A stretch of 34,435 nt of DNA, taken from NCBI GenBank assembly GCA_002399735.1, contig DHEF01000046.1, forward strand, positions 1 through 34,435. Direction: 5' to 3'. Source of the DNA: Chitinophagaceae bacterium UBA4857. Its GTDB lineage: Bacteria; Bacteroidota; Bacteroidia; Chitinophagales; Chitinophagaceae. Position 1 is the first letter of the stretch; the number at the start of each line of letters is the position of its first letter. Made by a program: the position numbers and the translations under genes. The notes beneath the pieces are model-generated. The model searched no databases and was not told where the DNA came from. It worked only from the letters and a program-made list of their open reading frames with translations. Positions 9,301 to 14,667 of this stretch are shown piece after piece.

Positions 9301-9375
9301 AAAAACTTTGCCGACCTGCAAGTGGGTGACACCATTGTGGCGATAGAGGAAGAAGAAGTTAAACGTACGCTGTAA
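6358..9375 (+). CDS. infB: Translation initiation factor IF-2
   Basis: A GTPase that places initiator tRNA on the 30S subunit and promotes subunit joining. The 1005-aa protein begins with an IF2_N domain (LRLMAAAKEFNIGKDTLVDY). A long low-complexity linker of Lys, Glu, Pro and Ala follows (about 60-290), then a Gly/Gln/Arg repeat tract (302-358) and the second N-domain (about 420-470). The G domain has G1 GHVDHGKT at 508-515, G3 DTPGH at 555-559 and G4 NKID at 609-612. Domains II, III and the C-terminal fMet-tRNA-binding domain follow, ending in EEEEVKRTL. The start ATG is preceded by an A-rich leader without a clear Shine-Dalgarno. A hairpin terminator lies at 9585-9620. The linker explains the long antisense open frames here. 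Confidence 0.97.
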   Translation: MSEIPTLRLMAAAKEFNIGKDTLVDYLVSKGFNPDDLSKPTSKISEDMYIALQGGFQGDKAAKEKSDKVDLPKGAASAEAKKKKEEPEPIFKKKDKPAAPVVEEKPATPEVVVPVVEEKIEQPAPVVVAEKPVAPVEPEPQPKAEPEAKEETAPEVTKVTAPEIAVPKVLDKIDLASIDSSTRPKKPIKKKEPEAPAKTEQPKPEAVKEKPADLPPVEEKSPEIVAPKAEETVTGAGEDEKPAAEVIENIKAEKLEGPKILGKIQLPVDSDTRPKKDEKRKRKRIPIEKKDTNTGANTQNRGGQGGQQGGGFNRGGQGGQQGGFNRGGQGGQQGGFNRGGQQGGGFNRGGQQGGGNRRPAQRREDKLIDEKEIQDKIRETQAKLSGGGGKSSRGLKAKLRREKRQEAEAAEGMAEDGKLQVTEFISVSELANLMDVNFAEVIGKCMSLGIMVSINQRLDAEVIELVASEFGFDIEFIDMEKQAELEEDDDDGDDQNQTSRSPIVTIMGHVDHGKTSLLDYIRNANVVSGEAGGITQHIGAYQVMASNGKKITFLDTPGHEAFTAMRARGAKITDIAVIVIAADDAVMPQTKEAISHAQAAGVPMIFAINKIDKDGANSQKIYEQLSGMNILVEEWGGKFQSQEISAKKGLNIDLLLEKILLEAELLDLKANADKLANGTIIEATLDKGRGYVATVLVQNGSLQQGDLVVSGQYFGRVKAMFNERNEKADKAGPSAPAVVLGLNGAPQAGEKFKVYADEAEAKEVAYKRGQILREQGMRTKKHITLDEIGRRLALGNFKELNVIIKGDVDGSVEALSDSLQKLSTEEIVVNVILKSVGAISENDVTLASASDAIIIAFNVRANLQASRLAEQEGIEIKQYSIIYNAINDVKAAMEGLLEPKIEEKEVATVEIREVYKFDKATVAGCFVQEGKIKRDAKIRLYRDGVLIYPRTEGGFAELGSLKRYKDDVKEVANNTECGLTIKNFADLQVGDTIVAIEEEEVKRTL
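7261..7431 (+). repeat. In-frame RGG-like tandem repeat inside infB
   Basis: Five imperfect in-frame units of 30-39 nt, each encoding a variant of GGQGGQQGGFNR: lengths 13, 12, 12, 10 and 10 residues (IF-2 residues 302-358). Nucleotide differences between units are mostly synonymous, so the tract is an expanding/contracting coding repeat rather than a recent exact duplication. RGG-rich stretches are usually disordered and can bind RNA. Confidence 0.85.
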
Positions 9376-9463
9376 TAAAGGCAGAAAGCTGAAGGCATAA
9401 AGCATAAAGCTGAAAGCAAAGGGCTTAGAGCGAAAAGCCTGGGTTTTAGCACAATGCTGATTA

Positions 9464-9493
9464 GCGAACGGAACGATGAACGGAGCGTCGCAA
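9464..9493 (+). repeat. 30-bp repeat, exact inverted copy at 23270-23299
   Basis: Starts GCGAACGGAACG and ends GGAGCGTCGCAA; all 30 bases recur as the reverse complement at 23270-23299, some 13.8 kb away. Within it GAACGGA occurs twice as a direct repeat. It lies in the infB-surA gap just after a stretch (9379-9440) with many AAAGC/AAAGG units. Likely a dispersed intergenic repeat; no coding capacity. Confidence 0.8.
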
Positions 9494-9584
9494 GTAAAGT
9501 TCAATCAGGGCGGTACAGCCGATAAAAAATAAATGGCAATTTGGTAGACCTGTAAGGGCTACTCACCAAACTTTTGTTAAATAC

Positions 9585-9620
9585 AACTTCCCTTTTGCTT
9601 ACAAACTAAAGGGAAGTTTT
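9585..9620 (+). terminator. Intrinsic terminator after infB
   Basis: Perfect 11-bp arms AACTTCCCTTT (9585-9595) and AAAGGGAAGTT (9608-9618) with a 12-nt loop, ending in TTTT. It closes the rimP-nusA-infB operon. It overlaps the promoter of the next gene: the TTG of the putative -33 element lies at the base of its left arm. Confidence 0.75.
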
Positions 9621-9627
9621 ACATTTG
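9595..9627 (+). promoter_or_regulatory. Promoter of the SurA-like gene, nearly leaderless
   Basis: TTG at 9595-9597 and TACATTTG at 9620-9627 are spaced 22 nt, fitting the TTTG / TAnnTTTG Bacteroidota promoter. The expected start site is within a few bases of the ATG at 9634, so the mRNA would have almost no 5' leader. The TTG at 9625 is in frame with the gene but belongs to the -7 box, which argues against it being the start codon. Confidence 0.6.
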
Positions 9628-9633
9628 AGAACT

Positions 9634-11028
9634 ATGCAAAGTATTAAAAAACTAACTTTTGCTTTTGTGTTAACTACCGTTACCGCTGTTGCCGCAAAGG
9701 CACAGGGTACGGGCATGAAAGTAATTGCCGATAAAATTATTGCTGTTGTTGGCGATAAAATTATTCTGCGCTCAGATATTTACAACTCAATTGATGATGC
9801 AAAACGTCAGGGACAGGAAGTACCGGCCAATGCAAATTGTATGATGATGGAGCAAGCCGTTGTACAAAAAGTATTGATGTTGCAGGCGCAAAAAGACTCC
9901 TTACCGTTATCTGACGAAGACGTGGAAGCCGAGTTGAATCAAAGAATACGTTACTACGTTAACCAATTAGGAAGTGAGCAGGCATTAGTGGACATGGCAG
10001 GAAAATCAATTTACCAGATTAAAGATGATGCCCGTGAGTCAGTAAGAGAAAGAAAACTGGCCGAAGCTATGCAACGTAAAATTGTTGAGAATATACGTAT
10101 TACGCCACAGGAGGTAAACGTTTTTTTTGATAGAATACCTAAAGACAGCTTACCTTATTTTGAAAGTGAACTGGAAATAGGACAAATTATAGCTTACCCC
10201 AAAGCTTCATCAGACCTGGAAGAGTATATCGCATCGGAAATGCAGAATTACAAACGCCAGATTGAAAGTGGTCGTGTAACATTTGAAGCATTAGCCAAAA
10301 GAGTATCAGAAGATCCGGGCAGTAAAGACAGAGGCGGTCAGTATGAAATTAACCGTAATGATAAAGGCATGTGGGATCCGGTTTTTTTGCAAACTTCTTT
10401 CCGTTTAAAAGCAGGTGAAATATCATCGCCGGTAAAAAGTAATAAGTTCGGTTTCTTTTTAATACAAATGGTAGAGCGTAAGGGTGATAACGCTATTATT
10501 AGAATGATTTTAAGAACAGCACCTATTACTGATGAAGAAATTCGTTTAGCAACAGCTAAATTAGACTCGGCCCGTAACCTGATTACAACTGAAAAAATGA
10601 CCTTTAATGATGCTGCTTCAAAATTTAGCGAAGATGAAGCGGTTAAGTTTAATGGGCCATACATATTAAGCAACCGCGATGGATCACCTTATGTGCGTAT
10701 TGATGAATTACTGGATAAAGAGTTGGTTAACACACTTAGCAAGATGAAAGTGGGTGATATAACCAAACCGATTGTTTACACCAATGAGCAAGGGAAAAAA
10801 GGGGTTCGTTTAGTGTATTTAAAATCTCGTAGCAATCCGCATATCATGAACATTCAGGATGACTATAGTAAAATATCGGCCGAAGCCTTGGAAGAGAAAA
10901 AAGGTTTAGCGTTAGACAGATGGTTAAAAGCTAAAATACCTACCTATTACATTATGATAGATAAGGAAACTTCTACCGAGTGTGAAAGTTTACAAAAGTT
11001 TAATACCACCGAAAAAGCAGGGTTTTAA
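9634..11028 (+). CDS. SurA-like periplasmic peptidyl-prolyl isomerase
   Basis: A chaperone/PPIase for outer-membrane proteins in the periplasm, parvulin type. From the ATG at 9634 it is 464 aa. The signal peptide spans about residues 1-23 with cleavage near AAKAQG. A SurA-N-like helical region (about 25-160) contains the VGDKIILRSDIYN block. It is followed by a first parvulin domain (about 165-285, with VSEDPGSKDRGGQYEIN and FGFFLIQMVERK) and a second, more diverged one (about 290-410, FSEDEAVKFNGPYI). The open frame extends to a TTG at 9625, but that overlaps the promoter box. The gene is convergent with the Lrp gene and shares a terminator with it. The SusC, RND and DUF3078 proteins nearby are typical client types, but no direct link is implied. 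Confidence 0.9.
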   Translation: MQSIKKLTFAFVLTTVTAVAAKAQGTGMKVIADKIIAVVGDKIILRSDIYNSIDDAKRQGQEVPANANCMMMEQAVVQKVLMLQAQKDSLPLSDEDVEAELNQRIRYYVNQLGSEQALVDMAGKSIYQIKDDARESVRERKLAEAMQRKIVENIRITPQEVNVFFDRIPKDSLPYFESELEIGQIIAYPKASSDLEEYIASEMQNYKRQIESGRVTFEALAKRVSEDPGSKDRGGQYEINRNDKGMWDPVFLQTSFRLKAGEISSPVKSNKFGFFLIQMVERKGDNAIIRMILRTAPITDEEIRLATAKLDSARNLITTEKMTFNDAASKFSEDEAVKFNGPYILSNRDGSPYVRIDELLDKELVNTLSKMKVGDITKPIVYTNEQGKKGVRLVYLKSRSNPHIMNIQDDYSKISAEALEEKKGLALDRWLKAKIPTYYIMIDKETSTECESLQKFNTTEKAGF

Positions 11029-11040
11029 GCATAAAAAATT

Positions 11041-11083
11041 ATAAAAGAAAAAGGCAATCATTATGATTGCCTTTTTCTTTTAT
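11041..11083. terminator. Bidirectional terminator between surA-like and lrp-like genes
   Basis: Near-perfect palindrome: 21-nt arms at 11041-11061 and 11063-11083 with a single-base centre. The GC-rich core is AGGCAATCA and the flanks are A-rich on the left and T-rich on the right, so it can terminate both convergent genes. Confidence 0.85.
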
Positions 11084-11093
11084 AACACAAAGT

Positions 11094-11570
11094 TTATTTT
11101 TCCGAACTTACCACTTTTACATTACGCACAAAACTTTCCTCCAGCGATATAAAAGTTTCGGTACGTTCAATACCTTTTATTTTTTGTAACTGATCGTGTA
11201 AAACATAACGCAGTTGCGAAATATCCTTACAAACAATTTCGGCAAACATGCTGTAATTACCTGTTGTGTAGTTTAGACGCACTATTTCCGGAACTTTTTG
11301 TAGCTCCCGGGCAACCGAGTCATACAAGGAACTTTCCTTCAGGTAAATACCAATAAAAGCAATTACATCGTAACCCAGCATTTTTAAATCGGCATTTAAG
11401 CGGGTGCCTTTTACAATGCCGGCCTCTTCCAGTTTTTTTATACGTACGTGAATAGTACCACCCGAAACATATAATTTTTTACCAAGGTCGGCATACGATA
11501 CCTCGGCGTTTTCCATCATATGTTGAATAATCTGTAAGTCAAGTTTATCTAAATTTAATTTTGCCGCCAT
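11094..11570 (-). CDS. Lrp/AsnC family transcriptional regulator
   Basis: A DNA-binding regulator of the feast/famine family, 158 aa. The N-terminal winged helix (about 8-60) has LDLQIIQHMMENAEVSYADL and VSGGTIHVRIKKLEEAG with the recognition helix. The C-terminal RAM domain (about 68-145), which binds amino acids and drives oligomerization, has IGIYLKESSLYDSVA and TTGNYSMFAEIVCKD. Members usually respond to amino acids and often control neighbouring genes or themselves. It is transcribed away from the tRNA-like RNA region, with a long AT-rich upstream interval that could hold its binding sites. The effector is unknown. Confidence 0.93.
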   Translation of the reverse strand: MAAKLNLDKLDLQIIQHMMENAEVSYADLGKKLYVSGGTIHVRIKKLEEAGIVKGTRLNADLKMLGYDVIAFIGIYLKESSLYDSVARELQKVPEIVRLNYTTGNYSMFAEIVCKDISQLRYVLHDQLQKIKGIERTETFISLEESFVRNVKVVSSEK

Positions 11571-11653
11571 TTTATAGCATTGTTTTTATAGTATCTAACT
11601 AAATTACAACTTATTTGAATAATTTCTATATTTTACAAAAAAATATTAAAAAA

Positions 11654-11686
11654 TTTGGAACGAAAATGCAATTTGTTATACATTTG
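11654..11686 (+). promoter_or_regulatory. Candidate promoter driving the structured-RNA region
   Basis: TTTG-like element at 11654-11657 and an exact TAnnTTTG box TACATTTG at 11679-11686, spaced about 21 nt. Transcription would begin near 11692 and run toward the tRNA-like RNA, which starts about 80 nt later. A short hairpin (GTGCT 11686-11690 / AGCAC 11704-11708) lies at the predicted start. Confidence 0.55.
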
Positions 11687-11770
11687 TGCTGTTGAAGTTC
11701 TTTAGCACATTAAATTTTATAAGGTTAATAGCAAAATACATCAATATTCCTGTTAAATAACCTTTTTACA

Positions 11771-11943
11771 CTGTGGGGTGATGAAATTTTTGGCAGACAT
11801 GCCCTCTTGTCTCGGGGGTGGGGATAACGGAACAAACGTAGCATAGAGCCGTTAGGGTAGCAATACTTTAACGACCAGGGTCGACCACTGAACTTTGTGC
11901 TATAGCTAACCGCCTCGTGGAGGTTCGACCCCTCCCCCTACAG
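11771..11943 (+). ncRNA. tRNA-like structured RNA with ~100-nt insert (unclassified)
   Basis: No open frame; the sequence fits a tRNA-like fold. The 7-bp acceptor TGTGGGG (11772-11778) pairs with CCCTACA (11936-11942), one G-U, extendable by C11771-G11943. U8 is T11779. The D-arm has ATG/CAT stems (11781-11783, 11798-11800) with A14, G18G19 (11792-11793) and A21, much like bacterial tRNA-Leu. The anticodon-like arm is CCCTC (11802-11806) / GGGGG (11814-11818) with loop TTGTCTC. The T-arm is GGAGG TTCGACC CCTCC (11919-11935), directly abutting the acceptor. The variable region is about 100 nt instead of 4-20. It can form a pseudoknot: 11825-11830 with 11849-11854, and 11838-11848 with 11893-11903. 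No CCA is encoded; a T7 run follows. It is not an ordinary tRNA and lacks a tmRNA-like tag frame. The family is unknown. Confidence 0.6.
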
Positions 11944-11970
11944 CTTTTTTTCTCATGTGACGATTTCTTG

Positions 11971-12000
11971 CCTGTATGTATCTACGTACAGGTTTTTTTT
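11971..12000 (+). terminator. Intrinsic terminator after the structured RNA
   Basis: Nine-bp stem CCTGTATGT (11971-11979) / ACGTACAGG (11984-11992) with loop ATCT and one T-G pair, followed by eight T residues (11993-12000). It lies 28 nt past the tRNA-like 3' end and before the DUF3078 promoter box, which supports an independent short transcript from 11571-12000. Confidence 0.85.
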
Positions 12001-12064
12001 GTCCTTTCAACTGCCGCAACTGCAATTTTACCTATTTTATAAATACCTGCACCGTATTCATTAT

Positions 12065-12072
12065 TACCTTTG
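12065..12072 (+). promoter_or_regulatory. -7 promoter box of the DUF3078 gene
   Basis: TACCTTTG matches TAnnTTTG, placed 18 nt before the ATG at 12090. The predicted leader is only about 10 nt. No clear -33 TTTG was found. Confidence 0.45.
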
Positions 12073-12089
12073 CCCGCAAATTACAGGAT

Positions 12090-13019
12090 ATGAAGTACAC
12101 ATTGTTTTTTTTAGCAGTTTTAGCTACCCTCAATTTATCTGCACAAGATCAGACCGTAAGAAACTTAAAGTCATCTACCGAGCGTAACATAACTAAAGAT
12201 GCCAGTGATACCACTAACCGTAAATGGAAAAAAGGAGGTATGTATGGTATTAATGTATCGCAGGGCTCGTTAAACAACTGGGCAGCGGGTGGGGACGATT
12301 TTTCGTTATCCCTTAACTCCATTCTAAACCTGTTTGCTTTTTATAAAAACGGAAAACATAGCTGGGATAATACGCTTGACTTTAACCTGGGCTATGTAAA
12401 CACTACCAGCCTGGGCAGCCGCAAAAACGATGACCGTTTTGATGTGTTATCTAAATACGGTTATGAAATAGCGCCTAAATTAAACTTAGCCGGATTGGCT
12501 AATTTTCGCACCCAATTTTTTGACGGCTTTACTTATGACGGCGATAACAACAAAACATTTGCCTCAACCTTTTTATCGCCGGGTTATTTATTAGCCAGTG
12601 CGGGTTTAGATTATAAACCGGTTGAAGGCTTAAGCATTTTTGTTTCGCCCATTACCTCCCGTTGGATTTTTGTTTTGGATGATACACTTTCTGCTAAAGG
12701 TTTGTATGGTGTAGATTCTTTAAAGCACAGTGTTAACGAAATAGGTGCATTTGCATCAGTTAGTTATATAAAAACAATCAATAAAATTTTATCGTACAAA
12801 GGCCGCTTAGATTTATTTTCAAACTACAAAAGCAAACCGCAAAATGTAGATTTGATTATGTCAAACGTGTTAAACATCAAACTATCAAAAGTACTATCGG
12901 CCACTTATAGTTTAGATATGATTTACGATGACGATGTAAGGCTGTTTGGAAAAAATCAAAACTCGGCAGGTTTGCAGATAAAATCACTAATTGGTATTGG
13001 CTTGTTGCTAAAGTTTTAA
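12090..13019 (+). CDS. DUF3078 outer-membrane-type protein
   Basis: A 309-aa protein of the DUF3078 family, found widely in Bacteroidota and predicted to form an outer-membrane beta-barrel. The signal peptide is MKYTLFFLAVLATLNLSAQ. The mature part begins with the family segment WKKGGMYGINVSQGSLNNWA (residues about 39-58, with an added GGDD), then continues as alternating amphipathic strands and ends in GIGLLLKF with a terminal Phe, as expected for barrel insertion. The open frame reaches back to 11976, but that would run through the terminator hairpin and the promoter box, so 12090 is the start. Its role is unknown. A bidirectional terminator follows at 13191. Confidence 0.85.
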   Translation: MKYTLFFLAVLATLNLSAQDQTVRNLKSSTERNITKDASDTTNRKWKKGGMYGINVSQGSLNNWAAGGDDFSLSLNSILNLFAFYKNGKHSWDNTLDFNLGYVNTTSLGSRKNDDRFDVLSKYGYEIAPKLNLAGLANFRTQFFDGFTYDGDNNKTFASTFLSPGYLLASAGLDYKPVEGLSIFVSPITSRWIFVLDDTLSAKGLYGVDSLKHSVNEIGAFASVSYIKTINKILSYKGRLDLFSNYKSKPQNVDLIMSNVLNIKLSKVLSATYSLDMIYDDDVRLFGKNQNSAGLQIKSLIGIGLLLKF

Positions 13020-13048
13020 ACTTTCTCAATTCGCTGATTAAATCAGGG

Positions 13049-13162
13049 GCTGTCATCGTTCCGTTCTTTGTTCAGCAGCAGTTCCCGCTTTACGTTACAA
13101 GTCCGCCACAGCCCTTTGCTACAAGCCTTCAGCGGGCTTTTCACTGCAATCGGGCAGCCTTT
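13049..13162 (-). repeat. Intergenic dispersed repeat, copy 2
   Basis: Aligns with 53-144 (19 identical bases at one end, 17 at the other). On the minus strand it also shares GGAACTGCTG and, near its end, GACAGCCCC with the copy at 14203, linking the two sub-types. It fills most of the 220-nt gap between DUF3078 and the flavin-reductase gene. Confidence 0.7.
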
Positions 13163-13190
13163 CAAAAATAGTAACTACTATCAACTTTAT

Positions 13191-13221
13191 AAAAAGGTCC
13201 GGCTAAAAGCCGGACCTTTTT
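13191..13221. terminator. Bidirectional terminator between DUF3078 and flavin reductase genes
   Basis: GGTCCGGCT (13196-13204) and AGCCGGACC (13208-13216) form a perfect 9-bp GC-rich stem with an AAA loop, flanked by five A on the left and five T on the right. The symmetric flanks let it serve both convergent genes. Confidence 0.9.
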
Positions 13222-13240
13222 GCTATACTAAAAATAATAT

Positions 13241-14122
13241 TTAGCTGGTTGCCAACAAAATTTGCCAGGCTTCCTGCACTTTATTTTCTTGTAATAATTG
13301 CTGTGCATACAAGTGTAATTCCTTTTCCATTTCATCGGGACTAATGCTGTAATACTGTATAATTTGTTTTAGGTGATCGTCGTTAAAAGTTGCATCAATA
13401 ACCGGTACTTCGTGTACATTGGCCAATTGCCCCAGATTGTTACCTGTAAGTATTTTACTGTTACGTACAGCATCGGGTAAAACATCTACACCAATACCCA
13501 GTTGTGTATTAGGCTTGGTTACCTGAAATAAATTATCGGCACTTACTTTACAGTACCAATCGCCACCCAGGCGTGCAACATGGTTTATTTTTCGTTGATC
13601 AATTTTTTTATTTTCATCAAGCAGTTCATCGGCAATATGCATAACCAGTACTTCGCAAATAACTAAATTACCTGCACCGCCTTCTTCGCCCAAAGGTTTT
13701 ATCTCTATTACTTTACACTCCATTTGTATCTGGCTTTCTTTTACCAGGGGTGGTTTTACAGTTGTTGCAACAATGGGTGTAAAGCCGGCTTTTATAAACT
13801 CGTTAGTGCCGGTAGGGTACTCGCAACTGGCCAACGACATTTGTTGTACAATGGGGTAGGTAACAATATTAATAACCACTTCGGGTACTTGTTGTACGTT
13901 ATGCAATGTATCCTTATTGGTGCCATTGCGTACCCGCCTTGACGGAGAAAAAATGACAATAGGCGGTTGCGAGGAAAACAGGTTAAAAAAACTAAACGGG
14001 CTAAGGTTTACATTTCCTTCCGTATCTACCGTGCTGGCAAATGCAATAGGCCGTGGGGCAATAGCATGTTGTAAGTAATACTGTCTTTCTACCGTAGTTA
14101 GGCTGTTCATGTGTAACTGCAT
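13241..14122 (-). CDS. Flavin reductase-like (FMN-binding split barrel) protein
   Basis: A 293-aa cytoplasmic protein of the DIM6/NTAB flavin-reductase-like family, which binds FMN. Some members reduce flavin for partner monooxygenases; for others the reaction is unknown. The N-terminal domain (about 15-190) has the hallmark APRPIAFASTVDTEGNVNLS and SFFNLFSSQPPIVIFSPS, followed by VVINIVTYPIVQQMSLAS. The C-terminal extension of about 90 residues is helical, with Glu, Lys and Gln, and is typical of the longer Bacteroidota members. The start could be the ATG at 14122 or the one 12 nt later; the family alignment does not decide. It is monocistronic, convergent with DUF3078, and divergent from the SusC operon across a 545-nt spacer. 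Confidence 0.9.
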   Translation of the reverse strand: MQLHMNSLTTVERQYYLQHAIAPRPIAFASTVDTEGNVNLSPFSFFNLFSSQPPIVIFSPSRRVRNGTNKDTLHNVQQVPEVVINIVTYPIVQQMSLASCEYPTGTNEFIKAGFTPIVATTVKPPLVKESQIQMECKVIEIKPLGEEGGAGNLVICEVLVMHIADELLDENKKIDQRKINHVARLGGDWYCKVSADNLFQVTKPNTQLGIGVDVLPDAVRNSKILTGNNLGQLANVHEVPVIDATFNDDHLKQIIQYYSISPDEMEKELHLYAQQLLQENKVQEAWQILLATS

Positions 14123-14202
14123 GAGCCAAAAGTACCAACAAACTTATTAGTATAAAAAAGTAAAACTTGCTAAAACCGTAGTTTGTTGATGTGGGTTATA
14201 AA

Positions 14203-14308
14203 GCTGATGGGCTGCCTTGCTTAGGCAAAAATACCCCGCCCTTAAAGGCGGGGATTGTAGCCGGGCAAGGAACTGCTGTTGACCGGAGTTACTACTGCCG
14301 ACAGCCCC
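14203..14308 (+). repeat. Intergenic dispersed repeat, copy 3 (palindromic core)
   Basis: About 105 bp, closely related to 23344-23459: shared blocks GGGCTGC, GCTTAGGC, CTTAAA, GGGGAT, CGGGCA, TTACTAC and GACAGCCCC in the same order and spacing. The core is a hairpin CCCCGCC/GGCGGGG around CTTAAA. The ends GGGCTGCC and GACAGCCCC are imperfect inverted repeats, as in a MITE-like element. It sits in the 545-nt divergent spacer before SusC. That spacer (14123-14667) otherwise holds the inverted repeat at 14369-14458 and AT-rich DNA without a supported gene. Confidence 0.75.
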
Positions 14309-14368
14309 AAATAAAAAGAAAAAATATTTGGATGGTATTGGTTGGGGGAATAAGAAAATACAGCTCAG

Positions 14369-14458
14369 GACAGTACAGGACAACTAACTACTTGTTTTAC
14401 AGTGCTAATGGTAACGATGTCGGGAACGTTTGCGTAAATAAACCTATCCTGTACTGTC
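14369..14458. repeat. Spaced 12-bp inverted repeat upstream of SusC
   Basis: GACAGTACAGGA (14369-14380) recurs as the exact reverse complement TCCTGTACTGTC (14447-14458), 66 nt apart. The left arm also contains CAGGACA twice in tandem (14366-14382, separated by GTA). It may be a binding site pair or the end of a mobile element. It lies about 210 nt before the SusC start codon. Confidence 0.5.
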
Positions 14459-14667
14459 TGCATTGTTAGAAAATGTACATAGACTTGTTATGCCATTTGT
14501 TGTTAAAATTTGCTTGTCATGTACTTAAAAACGCATATCTCTTTGCCTGTTTTTGCTTGCTCCGCAGCACTTTTTTCTCATAAATATGGTTGCAATAAAA
14601 AAGCTTTTACCGCTTTTGATGTTGATTTCAATTTTTATAAACACTACAAAATTTTAAAAACTGCTGT

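Noticed and set aside
9625..9633. TTG at 9625 as the surA-like start codon
   Set aside because: It overlaps the TACATTTG promoter box, and the ATG at 9634 gives a normal signal peptide.
11819..11918. Group I intron inside a tRNA-Leu gene
   Set aside because: The insert is about 100 nt, too short for a group I intron, and the anticodon arm is intact and contiguous, so the insert is not in the anticodon loop.
11771..11943. tmRNA, SRP RNA or RNase P RNA at this site
   Set aside because: No tmRNA tag frame ending in an Ala-Ala-like tag and no GGATTCGAC-type tmRNA 5' element; no SRP GGAAGGAAGCAG-like loop; no RNase P GAGGAAAGTCCGG core. The length is also too short for tmRNA or RNase P RNA.
11957..12187. 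76-codon frame overlapping the start of DUF3078
   Set aside because: It crosses a strong terminator and promoter box and overlaps the DUF3078 gene in another frame.
14191..14469. 92-codon frame in the spacer before SusC
   Set aside because: It runs through the dispersed repeat and the inverted repeat; no signal, domain or start context supports a gene.
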